In this document: one piece after another, positions 36,477-44,551 of the stretch
Layout of the letters: each line of letters starts with the position of its first letter
How positions within the stretch are numbered: position 1 is the first letter of the stretch
Assembly: GCF_017814435.1 (NCBI RefSeq)
Contig: NZ_JAGJCB010000003.1
Span: 62,001-126,000, forward strand
DNA: 64,000 nucleotides
Direction of reading: 5' to 3'
DNA from: Mariniflexile gromovii
Lineage (GTDB): Bacteria; Bacteroidota; Bacteroidia; Flavobacteriales; Flavobacteriaceae
Translations under genes and position numbers: made by a program
Notes under the pieces: generated by a model
What the model saw: the letters and a program-made list of their open reading frames with translations, nothing else
Database searches by the model: none
What the model was told of the DNA's origin: nothing

Positions 36477-37100
36477 TTATTCTCTTTTTGAAATTTCGTC
36501 GCGAATATGTGCTGCTTTTTCATAATCTTCATTAGCAACGGCTTCGTCTAGTAATGCGTGTAATTCCTGTAGTGTTTTTCCTTTAAAGCTTTCGCGTGGT
36601 GCATTTGGTTCCAGTTCATTGGCAATTAACTCGTCCATTAAAACACTGTCCTGAGCATCGTCTTCTTCCTCTTCTTTTTTAGGATTCACCTTTAAATAAA
36701 TACCTGCTTTATCCAGAATGTTTTTATAAGTAAAAATAGGCGCATCAAAGCGCAGTGCCAAAGCAATAGCATCACTGGTTCTGGCATCTATGATTTCTTC
36801 AATTTTATCGCGTTCGCAAATTAAGCTAGAATAAAAAACGCCGTCTACCAATTTATGGATGATAACTTGTTTAACAACAATATCAAAACGGTCGGCAAAA
36901 TTTTTAAATAAATCGTGTGTTAAAGGTCTTGGAGGTCGAATTTCTTTTTCTAAAGCAATAGCAATGGATTGAGCTTCAAAAGCACCAATAACTATAGGTA
37001 ATTTTCGGTCGCCATCTACTTCGTTTAAAATCAATGCGTAAGCGCCGTTTTGGGTTTGGCTATAGGATATTCCTTTTATATTTAATCTAACTAAACTCAT
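36477..37100 (-). CDS. DUF151 bifunctional-nuclease domain protein with UVR motif
   Basis: Residues about 1-135 are a DUF151 (bifunctional nuclease) domain: LNIKGISYSQTQNGAYALILNE, LPIVIGAFEAQSIAIALE, RPLTHDLFKNF and ARTSDAIALALRFDAPIF. An acidic linker (EEEEDD) leads to a C-terminal UVR-type helix pair, LQELHALLDEAVANEDYEKAAHIRDEI, as found in UvrB/UvrC-interacting proteins. The start is ATG 37100; an in-frame TTG at 37118 adds six unconserved residues. Nuclease activity is known for some family members, but the cellular role is unsettled. It lies between etfA and the nucleoside transporter (24-base gap) on the same strand. Confidence 0.88.
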   Translation of the reverse strand: MSLVRLNIKGISYSQTQNGAYALILNEVDGDRKLPIVIGAFEAQSIAIALEKEIRPPRPLTHDLFKNFADRFDIVVKQVIIHKLVDGVFYSSLICERDKIEEIIDARTSDAIALALRFDAPIFTYKNILDKAGIYLKVNPKKEEEEDDAQDSVLMDELIANELEPNAPRESFKGKTLQELHALLDEAVANEDYEKAAHIRDEISKRE

Positions 37101-37220
37101 AAATTTATAAAAACGCAAAGAACTGTTTAAATTAGGACTTTACCAACTGCAAAGGCAGATTTAAAAATATAATGCTAATTTAAGCAGTTCTTTAAACAAT
37201 ACAAGTTATAAAAAAATAAT

Positions 37221-38180
37221 TTATTGCTGCGCTTTAAAGGCTTTTAATTTTTCAATAAGTTCTGGTACTACCGTAAAAGCATCACCTACAACGCCGTAAT
37301 CGGCAGCTTTAAAGAAAGGTGCTTCTGGGTCAGAGTTTATTACAACTTTTACTTTGGATGCATTAATACCAGCTAAGTGTTGGATAGCGCCCGAAATGCC
37401 TATGGCAATATATAAATTGGCAGCAACGGGTTTTCCTGTTTGCCCCACGTGTTCACCGTGAGGTCTCCAACCTAAATCTGAAACTGGTTTGGAACATGCG
37501 GTTGCAGCGCCTAGTACAGAGGCTAATTCTTCAATCATACCCCAGTTTTCTGGACCTTTTAATCCGCGACCTCCAGATACTACTATTTCTGCATCAGCAA
37601 TACTTACTTTGTTGGATGCTTTATCAACCGATTCTACTTTTACACCTAAATCTGAAATTGTAGGCGAAAAATCTTCCGCGGAAGCGCTACCACTTTTTTC
37701 AACCAATCCAAACGAGTTATTTGAAACGCCCACAATTTTAACATCTGTGTTTATGGTTAATGTTTCAAAAGCTTTATTAGTGAAAGCAGGACGTTTTACG
37801 GTAAAAGGTGATGTGCTTGAAGGTGCTTCAATAACGTTTGAAGCGTAACCAGCATTTAAACCTACCGCTAAAAGTGGTGCTACATATTTACTGTTAGCGC
37901 TAGAACTTAAAACGACTACTTTTGTGCCTTCTTTTTCTGCGGCTTGTTGAATGGCTTCGGTATAACCTTTAGCATTAAAAGCGTCTAATTGTGGGTTTGA
38001 AACTTTTAAAACTTTATCAACGCCGTAGTTGCCTAGTTCTGAAACATCGTTAGCGTTTATTGTAATGGCTGTAACTGTAGTGCCCAATTGGTCGGCAACA
38101 GCTTTGGCATATGAAGCCACTTCAAAAGCTATTTTTTTAAATTTTCCTTGTTCTGATTCTGTATATACTAAAACTGACAT
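37221..38180 (-). CDS. etfA: Electron transfer flavoprotein, alpha subunit
   Basis: FAD-carrying subunit of the soluble ETF that takes electrons from acyl-CoA dehydrogenases. The C-terminal FAD domain is clear: IVVSGGRGLKGPENWGMIEELASVLGAATACSKP, DLGWRPHGEHVGQTGKPVAANLYIAIGISGAIQHLAGI, and VVINSDPEAPFFKAADYGVVGDAF. Start ATG 38180 (MSVLVYTE) is preferred; the upstream in-frame ATG at 38198 lies inside a palindromic repeat. About 319 residues. It follows etfB after 91 bases that contain two repeat hairpins, an unusual insertion between two subunits needed in equal amounts. Confidence 0.95.
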   Translation of the reverse strand: MSVLVYTESEQGKFKKIAFEVASYAKAVADQLGTTVTAITINANDVSELGNYGVDKVLKVSNPQLDAFNAKGYTEAIQQAAEKEGTKVVVLSSSANSKYVAPLLAVGLNAGYASNVIEAPSSTSPFTVKRPAFTNKAFETLTINTDVKIVGVSNNSFGLVEKSGSASAEDFSPTISDLGVKVESVDKASNKVSIADAEIVVSGGRGLKGPENWGMIEELASVLGAATACSKPVSDLGWRPHGEHVGQTGKPVAANLYIAIGISGAIQHLAGINASKVKVVINSDPEAPFFKAADYGVVGDAFTVVPELIEKLKAFKAQQ

Positions 38181-38193
38181 AATTTTTTCTTTT

Positions 38194-38268
38194 GTCATCC
38201 TGAACTTGTTTCAGGATCTTATTATTACTTTCTTATTCAACGCGGATTCCAGCTTTCGCAGGAATGAC
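38194..38268. repeat. Two palindromic repeat units between etfB and etfA
   Basis: Unit A (38194-38219) begins GTCATCCTGAACTTGTTTC and folds as ATCCTGAA against TTTCAGGAT. Unit B (38244-38268) reads GGATTCCAGCTTTCG and ends CAGGAATGAC, folding as ATTCC against GGAAT, in the opposite orientation. The units would form two hairpins in the etfB-etfA mRNA. Confidence 0.65.
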
Positions 38269-38271
38269 AAA

Positions 38272-39018
38272 TTAAATAACCTTTGCTTCGTTATGAAGTA
38301 GGCTAACCAACTCATCTAAATTATCGGGTGATACTAATTTTACAGCGCCTTTTGGAGCTGGTTTTTCAAACTTAACAGAAGATGTTTCGTTATTTGCGTC
38401 AACAGGATCTAAAACGGTTAAAGGTTTTTGGCGCGCCATCATGATCCCACGCATGTTTGGAATGCGTAAATCGCTTTCTTCTACCAAACCTTTTTGTCCG
38501 CCAATTACCAAAGGCAAAGAGGTAGATACTGTTTCTTTTCCGCCGTCAATTTCTCTAATTGCCGTTGCTTTGTTTCCGTCAACTTCCAAATTAATGCAGT
38601 TGTTTACAAAGTTTGCGTTTATTAATCCTGCAATCATACCAGGTACCATACCGCCGTTATAATCGATGGATTCACGACCTGCAATTACCAAATCGTAACC
38701 GCCATCTTTAGCAACATGCGCTAATTGTTTAGCCACTGAAAAACCATCGGTAGCTGCTGTGTTTACACGTATGGCAGCATCAGCGCCTATAGCCAAAGCT
38801 TTGCGTAAAGTAGGTTCGGTTTCTGCACCGCCAACATTAATTACAGTAACGTTAGCGCCTTGTTTTTCCTTAAACCACATGGCTCGGGTTAAACCAAATT
38901 CATCGTTTGGGTTAATTACAAATTGTACCCCTGTGGTGTCAAATTTCGTATCACCTTCAGTAAAATTAATTTTAGATGTGGTGTCTGGAACATGACTTAT
39001 ACATACTAATATCTTCAT
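38272..39018 (-). CDS. etfB: Electron transfer flavoprotein, beta subunit
   Basis: Partner of EtfA. ILVCISHVPDTTSKINF at the start, FGLTRAMWFKEKQGANVTVINVGG, TLRKALAIGADAAIRV, KDGGYDLVIAGRESIDYNGGMVPGMIAGLI (AMP/FAD-binding loop) and RIPNMRGIMMARQKPL (the docking loop region) are typical. 248 residues, normal. It is divergent from pdhB, with a 235-base AT-rich gap between them that should carry promoters for both. Confidence 0.95.
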   Translation of the reverse strand: MKILVCISHVPDTTSKINFTEGDTKFDTTGVQFVINPNDEFGLTRAMWFKEKQGANVTVINVGGAETEPTLRKALAIGADAAIRVNTAATDGFSVAKQLAHVAKDGGYDLVIAGRESIDYNGGMVPGMIAGLINANFVNNCINLEVDGNKATAIREIDGGKETVSTSLPLVIGGQKGLVEESDLRIPNMRGIMMARQKPLTVLDPVDANNETSSVKFEKPAPKGAVKLVSPDNLDELVSLLHNEAKVI

Positions 39019-39222
39019 TTTTTTTATTTTTATTTTATTATTTTGAATATTATTAAAATTTGGGAAGAAAGTCGATATTTTAAAAAATAATACTGCTTAC
39101 TACCACTGAAAACTGTTTACTTTTTTAACAGGTTACGAAGTTAATTATTTTATTCTGAATATTTACTATGCACGCATAATAAATTTTAAATAAATCTTTT
39201 AAAAAGGTAAGTCTTTTATTGT

Positions 39223-39230
39223 TATTTTTG
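39223..39230 (+). promoter_or_regulatory. -7 box of pdhB promoter
   Basis: TATTTTTG matches TAnnTTTG and stands 24 bases before the pdhB ATG. The -33 element is not clear (only T-runs near 39197-39200). Confidence 0.5.
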
Positions 39231-39253
39231 CAACTCGTGTTAAAATATATTAA

Positions 39254-40231
39254 ATGAAGACAATTCAATTTAGAGAGGCTATTTGCGAAGCAATGAGCGA
39301 AGAAATGCGCAGAGATGAAAGCGTTTACTTAATGGGTGAAGAAGTAGCAGAGTATAATGGTGCTTACAAAGCATCAAAAGGAATGTTAGATGAATTTGGA
39401 CCAAAACGTGTTATCGACACGCCAATCGCAGAGCTTGGTTTTGCGGGTATAGCCGTAGGGTCTACTATGACGGGAAACAGACCTATTGTAGAGTACATGA
39501 CTTTCAACTTTTCTCTAGTTGGTATTGACCAAATTATAAATAATGCTGCAAAAATCAGACAAATGTCTGGTGGGCAGTTTAAATGTCCTATTGTTTTTCG
39601 TGGGCCAACAGCCTCTGCAGGACAATTAGGTGCAACACACTCACAAGCTTTTGAAAGTTGGTTTGCCAACACGCCAGGTTTAAAAGTTATTGTGCCATCC
39701 AATCCATACGATGCAAAAGGATTGTTAAAAGCTGCAATTCGTGATGATGACCCAGTTATTTTTATGGAAAGTGAGCAAATGTATGGGGATAAAGGCGAAG
39801 TGCCAGAAGGAGAGTATATTATTCCAATAGGGGTGGCTGATGTTAAAAGAGAAGGAACAGATGTTACCATTGTATCTTTTGGGAAAATTATTAAAGAGGC
39901 TTACAAAGCAGCAGAAGAGCTTGAAAAAGAAGGCATTTCATGTGAAATTATAGATTTACGTACCGTGCGTCCTCTAGATAAAGAAGCTATTTTAAAGTCG
40001 GTTAAGAAGACCAACCGATTGGTAATTTTGGAAGAAGCATGGCCTTTTGGAAACGTTTCAACAGAAATAACATATATCGTACAAGCTGAAGCATTCGATT
40101 ATTTGGATGCTCCTATAGTAAGAATAAATACCGGGGATACACCAGCAGCATATTCGCCAGTTTTACTTGAAGAATGGTTGCCAAACAGCGATGAGGTTGT
40201 TAAAGCCGTGAAAAAAGTATTATACAAATAA
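39254..40231 (+). CDS. pdhB: Pyruvate dehydrogenase E1 component, beta subunit
   Basis: Thiamine-diphosphate-dependent E1 beta subunit of the pyruvate dehydrogenase complex. TIQFREAICEAMSEEMRRDESVYLMGEEVAEYNGAYKASKGM carries the conserved ThDP-contact Glu region; RVIDTPIAELGFAGIAVG, GPTASAGQLGATHSQAFESWFANTPGLKVIVPSNPYDAKGLL, IIDLRTVRPLDKEAI and EEAWPFGNVSTEI are family hallmarks. 325 residues, normal. Its alpha partner and E2 are not adjacent, as is common in Flavobacteriaceae. A strong terminator follows. Confidence 0.93.
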   Translation: MKTIQFREAICEAMSEEMRRDESVYLMGEEVAEYNGAYKASKGMLDEFGPKRVIDTPIAELGFAGIAVGSTMTGNRPIVEYMTFNFSLVGIDQIINNAAKIRQMSGGQFKCPIVFRGPTASAGQLGATHSQAFESWFANTPGLKVIVPSNPYDAKGLLKAAIRDDDPVIFMESEQMYGDKGEVPEGEYIIPIGVADVKREGTDVTIVSFGKIIKEAYKAAEELEKEGISCEIIDLRTVRPLDKEAILKSVKKTNRLVILEEAWPFGNVSTEITYIVQAEAFDYLDAPIVRINTGDTPAAYSPVLLEEWLPNSDEVVKAVKKVLYK

Positions 40232-40254
40232 ATTAACAATTTTTACGTTATATA

Positions 40255-40289
40255 AACTTCATTAACACCCCTGTTAATGAAGTTTTTTT
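40255..40289 (+). terminator. Terminator after pdhB
   Basis: AACTTCATTAACA, loop CCCC, TGTTAATGAAGTT, then TTTTTTA: a perfect 13-base stem and T-tract. An in-frame ATG at 40277 for the next gene lies inside this hairpin, which argues for the ATG at 40295. Confidence 0.9.
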
Positions 40290-40294
40290 ATATT

Positions 40295-42787
40295 ATGAAC
40301 ATAAAACTACTACTCGCTTTATTCTTCTTCGGAATTATTTCCACATTCGCTCAAACCAAAGTTAGTGGTTATGTGTTTGATGAAAATAATCAACCCATTT
40401 CATTTGCCAATGTTTTATTCAAAGGTTCCACACAAGGCACCATTACTGATGAAAACGGGAAATTTTATCTAGAATCTTCTACTACTTGGAACGATTTAAT
40501 AATTTCTTTTTTAGGGTACGAAACCTTAAATGTTTCTTTAACAAAAAAAGTAAATTACGATTTAAAATTTGTTCTAAAGGAAGAAGCGGCGCAGTTAAGT
40601 CAGGTGTTCATTGTGGCAGGGAAACAATCTAAAAAGAATAATCCTGCCATTGATTTGCTTCGTAAAATATGGGAGCATAAACGAAAAAATGGCTTAAAAC
40701 ATTTTAAGCAGTTCGAATACAATAAATACGAAAAGGTAGAATTTGACATCAATACCATCGATAGTGCGCTTATAAAAAGCAAATTGTTTAGAGGTATGGA
40801 ATTTGTTTTTAATGAAGTTGATACCTCAAAAGTTACCGGAAAAACCTACTTGCCTATATTTATTAATGAAGCCGTTTCAACAGTATATGGCGATAATGTT
40901 ATTAATAAAGAAAAGGAAGTTTTAAAAGGTAATAAAAATTCCGGATTTAGTGATAATCAAATCATTATAGATTTTGTTGGCGATTTATACTCCGATTATG
41001 ATATTTACGATAATTACCTAAAGTTTTTTGATAAAAGTTTTGTGAGCCCGCTGTCAAGAACGGGAATAAACACTTATAATTATGTTTTAAAAGACAGTGC
41101 ATATATAGATAATAAATGGTGCTACAATATTATATATTACCCAAGGCGTAAAAACGAGCTGACTTTTAAAGGTGATTTTTGGGTAGCCGATACCACTTAT
41201 GCCATAAAAGAAATTAATCTTCAGGCATCTAAAAGTGCCAATATCAACTGGGTAAAAGAAATTTACATTGAGCAGGAATTTGAAGTTTTAAATGATTCTA
41301 TTTTTCTTGTGAAACGCGATTATATGATGAGTGATTTTGCCTTTAACAAAAAGGAGAAGTCTAGAGGTATTTATGGTAAACGAACCACTTTATATGATAA
41401 TTATAAATTCGATATTGAAAAAGACAAGAAGTTCTATGACACTGAAGTTTATAATTACGACAAAGATGTGTACGATCGAGACGATAATTTTTGGGCTGAA
41501 AACCGCTTAGAAGCTTTAAATAAAGATGAAAAAGGGGTTTATAAAATGTTGGACACCTTAAAAACCGTAAAAAAATTTAAAAGACTTTATAACTTAGGAA
41601 GCATTTTAGCATCAGGATACATTGAGTTTAATGAATTGCCATTAGATTACGGTCCTATTTTTTCAACCTTTGGTTTTAATGAAGTAGAGGGTTTACGATT
41701 ACGAGCCGGTGGGCGCACTTACTTTGGTAAAAACGACCTGTGGCGTTTGGAGGGTTTTTTAGCTTATGGTTTTAATGACGATAAATTTAAATATGGCATT
41801 TCAGGAAAATGGTTAATTGATAAAAAGAACCGATTTATTATTTCTGGAGGAAACAGGCGCGATGTTGAACAAACCGGTGCAAGCTTAACCACCAGTACCG
41901 ATGTTTTAGGCAGAAGTTTAGCATCATCTTCAGTGGTTGGAACGGGAGTAAACGATAAATTAACCTCCATAAACTTAACCAGTTTAGCTATTGAAATGGA
42001 GCCTTGGAGAAATCTTATTTTTAGAATGGGCGCCAATTATAGAACGCTATCATCGGCTTCACCAACTTTCAGTTTAGATTATAACACGCCAACAGGGGTG
42101 GAATCTGAAATTAAGCAATACGAATCTACTTTTTCGGTGTCGTATTTTCCAAAGCGAAAAATGACGGGTTTTGGTGTAGAACGTTTGAATGCGAATGATG
42201 ATTATGCGAGTATTTTTGCTCAAGTAAGTCGTGGCGATAAAAGTTTGTTTAATAGCGATTTTGATTATACCAAGGTTCAGTTTTCATACATTCAGCCATG
42301 GTTAGTGGGTGGTTTTGGTCGGTTAACAACTACTGTTGAAGCAGGCAAAACTTTTGGAGAAGTCCCATTAGGTTTATTAAGTCCCATTCCAGGGAATCAA
42401 TCGTATTTCTCAATTTACAACACATTTTCCCAGTTAGATTTTTACGAGTTTGTGTCAGATACCTATACGTCATTACAATTAGAGCATAATTTCAATGGGC
42501 GCTTTTTCTCTAGAATTCCATTCTTAAGAAAATTGAACCTTCGTGAAATTGTAGGTATACGTGGTGTTTGGGGCGATGTGTCGCAAGAAAATAAAGATTT
42601 AAATGCTTCCGGATTAATTTATCAATCTCCAAACGAAAAAATGTATTACGAATATAGTTTTGGTGTTGGTAATATTTTTAAAGTATTTAGAATAGACTTC
42701 AATTTTAGAGGTAATTATTTAGATGAAGTTCAAAACCCTAATGCACGTAAGTTTGGTGTCACAGGGTCCTTTGGGTTTCATTTTTAA
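40295..42787 (+). CDS. DUF5686 outer-membrane protein with carboxypeptidase-regulatory-like domain
   Basis: Signal peptide MNIKLLLALFFFGIISTFAQ, then a CarboxypepD_reg-like beta-sandwich (KVSGYVFDENNQPISFANVLFKGS, GTITDENGKFYL, about 22-100), then a long region ending in amphipathic beta strands and the aromatic terminus GVTGSFGFHF, as for an outer-membrane barrel. This is the DUF5686 arrangement common in Bacteroidota. No TonB plug domain was recognised, so it is not a classical transporter. Function unknown. The start at 40295 is chosen because the earlier ATG (40277) lies in the terminator hairpin and spoils the signal peptide. Confidence 0.82.
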   Translation: MNIKLLLALFFFGIISTFAQTKVSGYVFDENNQPISFANVLFKGSTQGTITDENGKFYLESSTTWNDLIISFLGYETLNVSLTKKVNYDLKFVLKEEAAQLSQVFIVAGKQSKKNNPAIDLLRKIWEHKRKNGLKHFKQFEYNKYEKVEFDINTIDSALIKSKLFRGMEFVFNEVDTSKVTGKTYLPIFINEAVSTVYGDNVINKEKEVLKGNKNSGFSDNQIIIDFVGDLYSDYDIYDNYLKFFDKSFVSPLSRTGINTYNYVLKDSAYIDNKWCYNIIYYPRRKNELTFKGDFWVADTTYAIKEINLQASKSANINWVKEIYIEQEFEVLNDSIFLVKRDYMMSDFAFNKKEKSRGIYGKRTTLYDNYKFDIEKDKKFYDTEVYNYDKDVYDRDDNFWAENRLEALNKDEKGVYKMLDTLKTVKKFKRLYNLGSILASGYIEFNELPLDYGPIFSTFGFNEVEGLRLRAGGRTYFGKNDLWRLEGFLAYGFNDDKFKYGISGKWLIDKKNRFIISGGNRRDVEQTGASLTTSTDVLGRSLASSSVVGTGVNDKLTSINLTSLAIEMEPWRNLIFRMGANYRTLSSASPTFSLDYNTPTGVESEIKQYESTFSVSYFPKRKMTGFGVERLNANDDYASIFAQVSRGDKSLFNSDFDYTKVQFSYIQPWLVGGFGRLTTTVEAGKTFGEVPLGLLSPIPGNQSYFSIYNTFSQLDFYEFVSDTYTSLQLEHNFNGRFFSRIPFLRKLNLREIVGIRGVWGDVSQENKDLNASGLIYQSPNEKMYYEYSFGVGNIFKVFRIDFNFRGNYLDEVQNPNARKFGVTGSFGFHF

Positions 42788-42927
42788 TTAAATAAAAGAA
42801 GTTAGATTGCTTAAATTGATTTTTTCAACTGTAAAAAATGAATTAACAACAAAAAGTAACTGTTTAACAAATTTTTATGACGAATTGGTTTGTTGAAATA
42901 GTCAAGTAATATAATTTTACCGCCTTT

Positions 42928-43329
42928 ATGAAGAAGGTATTATCTAAACATTTTCTTTTTTTAGTATTCCTATGCTTTAGTGGGCTAGTTTCTGCGCGCA
43001 CTATTTCCATAAGTAATGTTTCACAATTTTCTTATCTAAAAAAATATGTACAGGTATTAGAAAGTAATGCCGATACAGTTAAGCAAGATTTAGAAATTGC
43101 TACAACTTCAATTGAACGTCTATTAGAAATCAAAATTACCGAAGTTGAAATTGAAGAAAGCTTAAATTTTCATTCTAAAAAAACGGCGCCAAATACAGCT
43201 GTAATTCCCTTTTCAATTGCTTTACAGCAGCCATTTCATATTTATAAAAAAGACAAGTCGAATACCGAGTCTTTTAATTTTTACATTCCCAACAAGCGGT
43301 ATATTACATACCAAGTATTCCGAATTTAG
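42928..43329 (+). CDS. Small exported protein of unknown function
   Basis: 133 residues with a signal peptide (1-23, GLVSA end). The mature part has a helical middle (KYVQVLESNADTVKQDLEIATTSIERLLEIKITEVEIEES) and a C-terminal strand-rich end (SFNFYIPNKRYITYQVFRI). I recognise no family. It stands alone ahead of the RND efflux operon, separated from it by 112 bases that include a hairpin. A poor TAATTTTA box precedes it. It could be part of envelope-stress or efflux regulation by position only; no evidence for that in sequence. Confidence 0.6.
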   Translation: MKKVLSKHFLFLVFLCFSGLVSARTISISNVSQFSYLKKYVQVLESNADTVKQDLEIATTSIERLLEIKITEVEIEESLNFHSKKTAPNTAVIPFSIALQQPFHIYKKDKSNTESFNFYIPNKRYITYQVFRI

Positions 43330-43368
43330 AATTTTATTTGTGTAGTCCTTAAACTACTCGTGTTACAT

Positions 43369-43395
43369 GCCATCCTTTTAGCCAAAAAGGGATGC
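43369..43395 (+). terminator. Possible hairpin before the efflux operon
   Basis: GCCATCCTTTTAG and CCAAAAAGGGATGC pair imperfectly into a stem with no strong T-tract. It may be a weak terminator after the small exported protein or a leader hairpin for the efflux genes. Confidence 0.3.
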
Positions 43396-43441
43396 TTAAC
43401 CTGTTTCTTTACCTAAAAACAAATAAAATTTTATCATTATC

Positions 43442-44527
43442 ATGAAAAGTAAAATGCTTTTAATAACGGGGCTTTGTGCCTTGTTTATATATACAAGTTG
43501 TGAATCAAAAAAAGAAAAGAAAGAAAAAGACGTTGCGTTTTTAATAACCAATCCTATAAAACTTGACACCACCATTACAAAAGATTATGTATGCCAAATA
43601 CATGCTGTTAGGCATATAGAAGTTAGAGCTTTAGAAAAAGGCTACCTAAAAGAAATTTTTGTTGATGAAGGACAGTTTGTAAAAAAAGGCCAAAAAATGT
43701 TCAACATTATGCCTAATATTTATCAAGCCGAATTACAAAAATCCAAAGCAGAAGAACAAGCTGCAAACATAGAATACCAAAACACAAAACTATTATCCGA
43801 TAGTAATGTGGTTTCCAAAAACGAATTAAGTATGGCACAAGCCAACTTAGAAAAAGCCAGGGCAGAAGTAGCTCTAGCACAAACTCACTTAGGGTTTACT
43901 GATATTAGAGCACCTTTTGATGGGATTATGGACCATTTGGAAGCGCGCGAAGGCAGCTTGCTTGATGAGGGCGAACTGCTTACCACATTGTCTGATAACA
44001 GTAAAATGTGGGTGTATTTTAACGTACCCGAATCGGAATATTTAGATTATATCATCAGTAAAAATAAAGAGGATTCCAAAAATGTGAGTCTGTTAATGGC
44101 AAATAACAAACCATTTCTTCATGATGGTATTGTAGAAACCATTGAAGGTGAATTTAATAATGAAACCGGAAATATTGCTTTTAGAGCTACCTTCCCAAAT
44201 CCAGAAGGTATTTTAAGACATGGTGAAACAGGAAGCATTCTTATGAAGGTGCCTTATAAAGATGCTATCATCATTCCTCAAAAAGCCACTTTCGAAATTT
44301 TAGATAAAAAATACGTTTTTGTAATAGGTAATGATAACGTTGTTAAACAACGCGAAATTACCATTAAAGGCGAACTGCCTAATTTATTCATTATAGAAAA
44401 AGGGTTGTCTGTAACCGATAAAGTGTTATTGGAAGGTATCCGAATGGTTAAAAACGGAGAAAAAATCCAAACCAAGTTTGAAAAACCAGAATCGGTATTG
44501 CAACATTTAGATATGTACGCAGAGTAA
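43442..44527 (+). CDS. RND efflux periplasmic adaptor (membrane fusion) lipoprotein
   Basis: Links an inner-membrane RND pump to the outer-membrane channel. Lipobox around YTSC (Cys20) gives lipid anchoring. The barrel-sandwich hybrid half-motifs are HIEVRALEKGYLKEIFVDEGQFVKKGQKMFNI and FTDIRAPFDGIMDHLEAREGSLLDEGELLTTL, with a coiled coil between them (ELQKSKAEEQAANIEYQNTKLL to KARAEVALAQTHL). The beta-barrel and membrane-proximal domains follow. 361 residues. First gene of a three-gene adaptor-pump-channel operon (24 bases before the pump). Confidence 0.92.
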   Translation: MKSKMLLITGLCALFIYTSCESKKEKKEKDVAFLITNPIKLDTTITKDYVCQIHAVRHIEVRALEKGYLKEIFVDEGQFVKKGQKMFNIMPNIYQAELQKSKAEEQAANIEYQNTKLLSDSNVVSKNELSMAQANLEKARAEVALAQTHLGFTDIRAPFDGIMDHLEAREGSLLDEGELLTTLSDNSKMWVYFNVPESEYLDYIISKNKEDSKNVSLLMANNKPFLHDGIVETIEGEFNNETGNIAFRATFPNPEGILRHGETGSILMKVPYKDAIIIPQKATFEILDKKYVFVIGNDNVVKQREITIKGELPNLFIIEKGLSVTDKVLLEGIRMVKNGEKIQTKFEKPESVLQHLDMYAE

Positions 44528-44551
44528 TCAAAAACCCTTAATCTTAAAAAA

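Noticed and set aside
39364-39870. Open frame of 168 codons on the minus strand inside pdhB
   Set aside because: Antisense to highly conserved pdhB codons; the composition is a by-product of the opposite strand.
40277-40294. Upstream ATG for the DUF5686 protein
   Set aside because: It lies in the 3' arm of the pdhB terminator hairpin.
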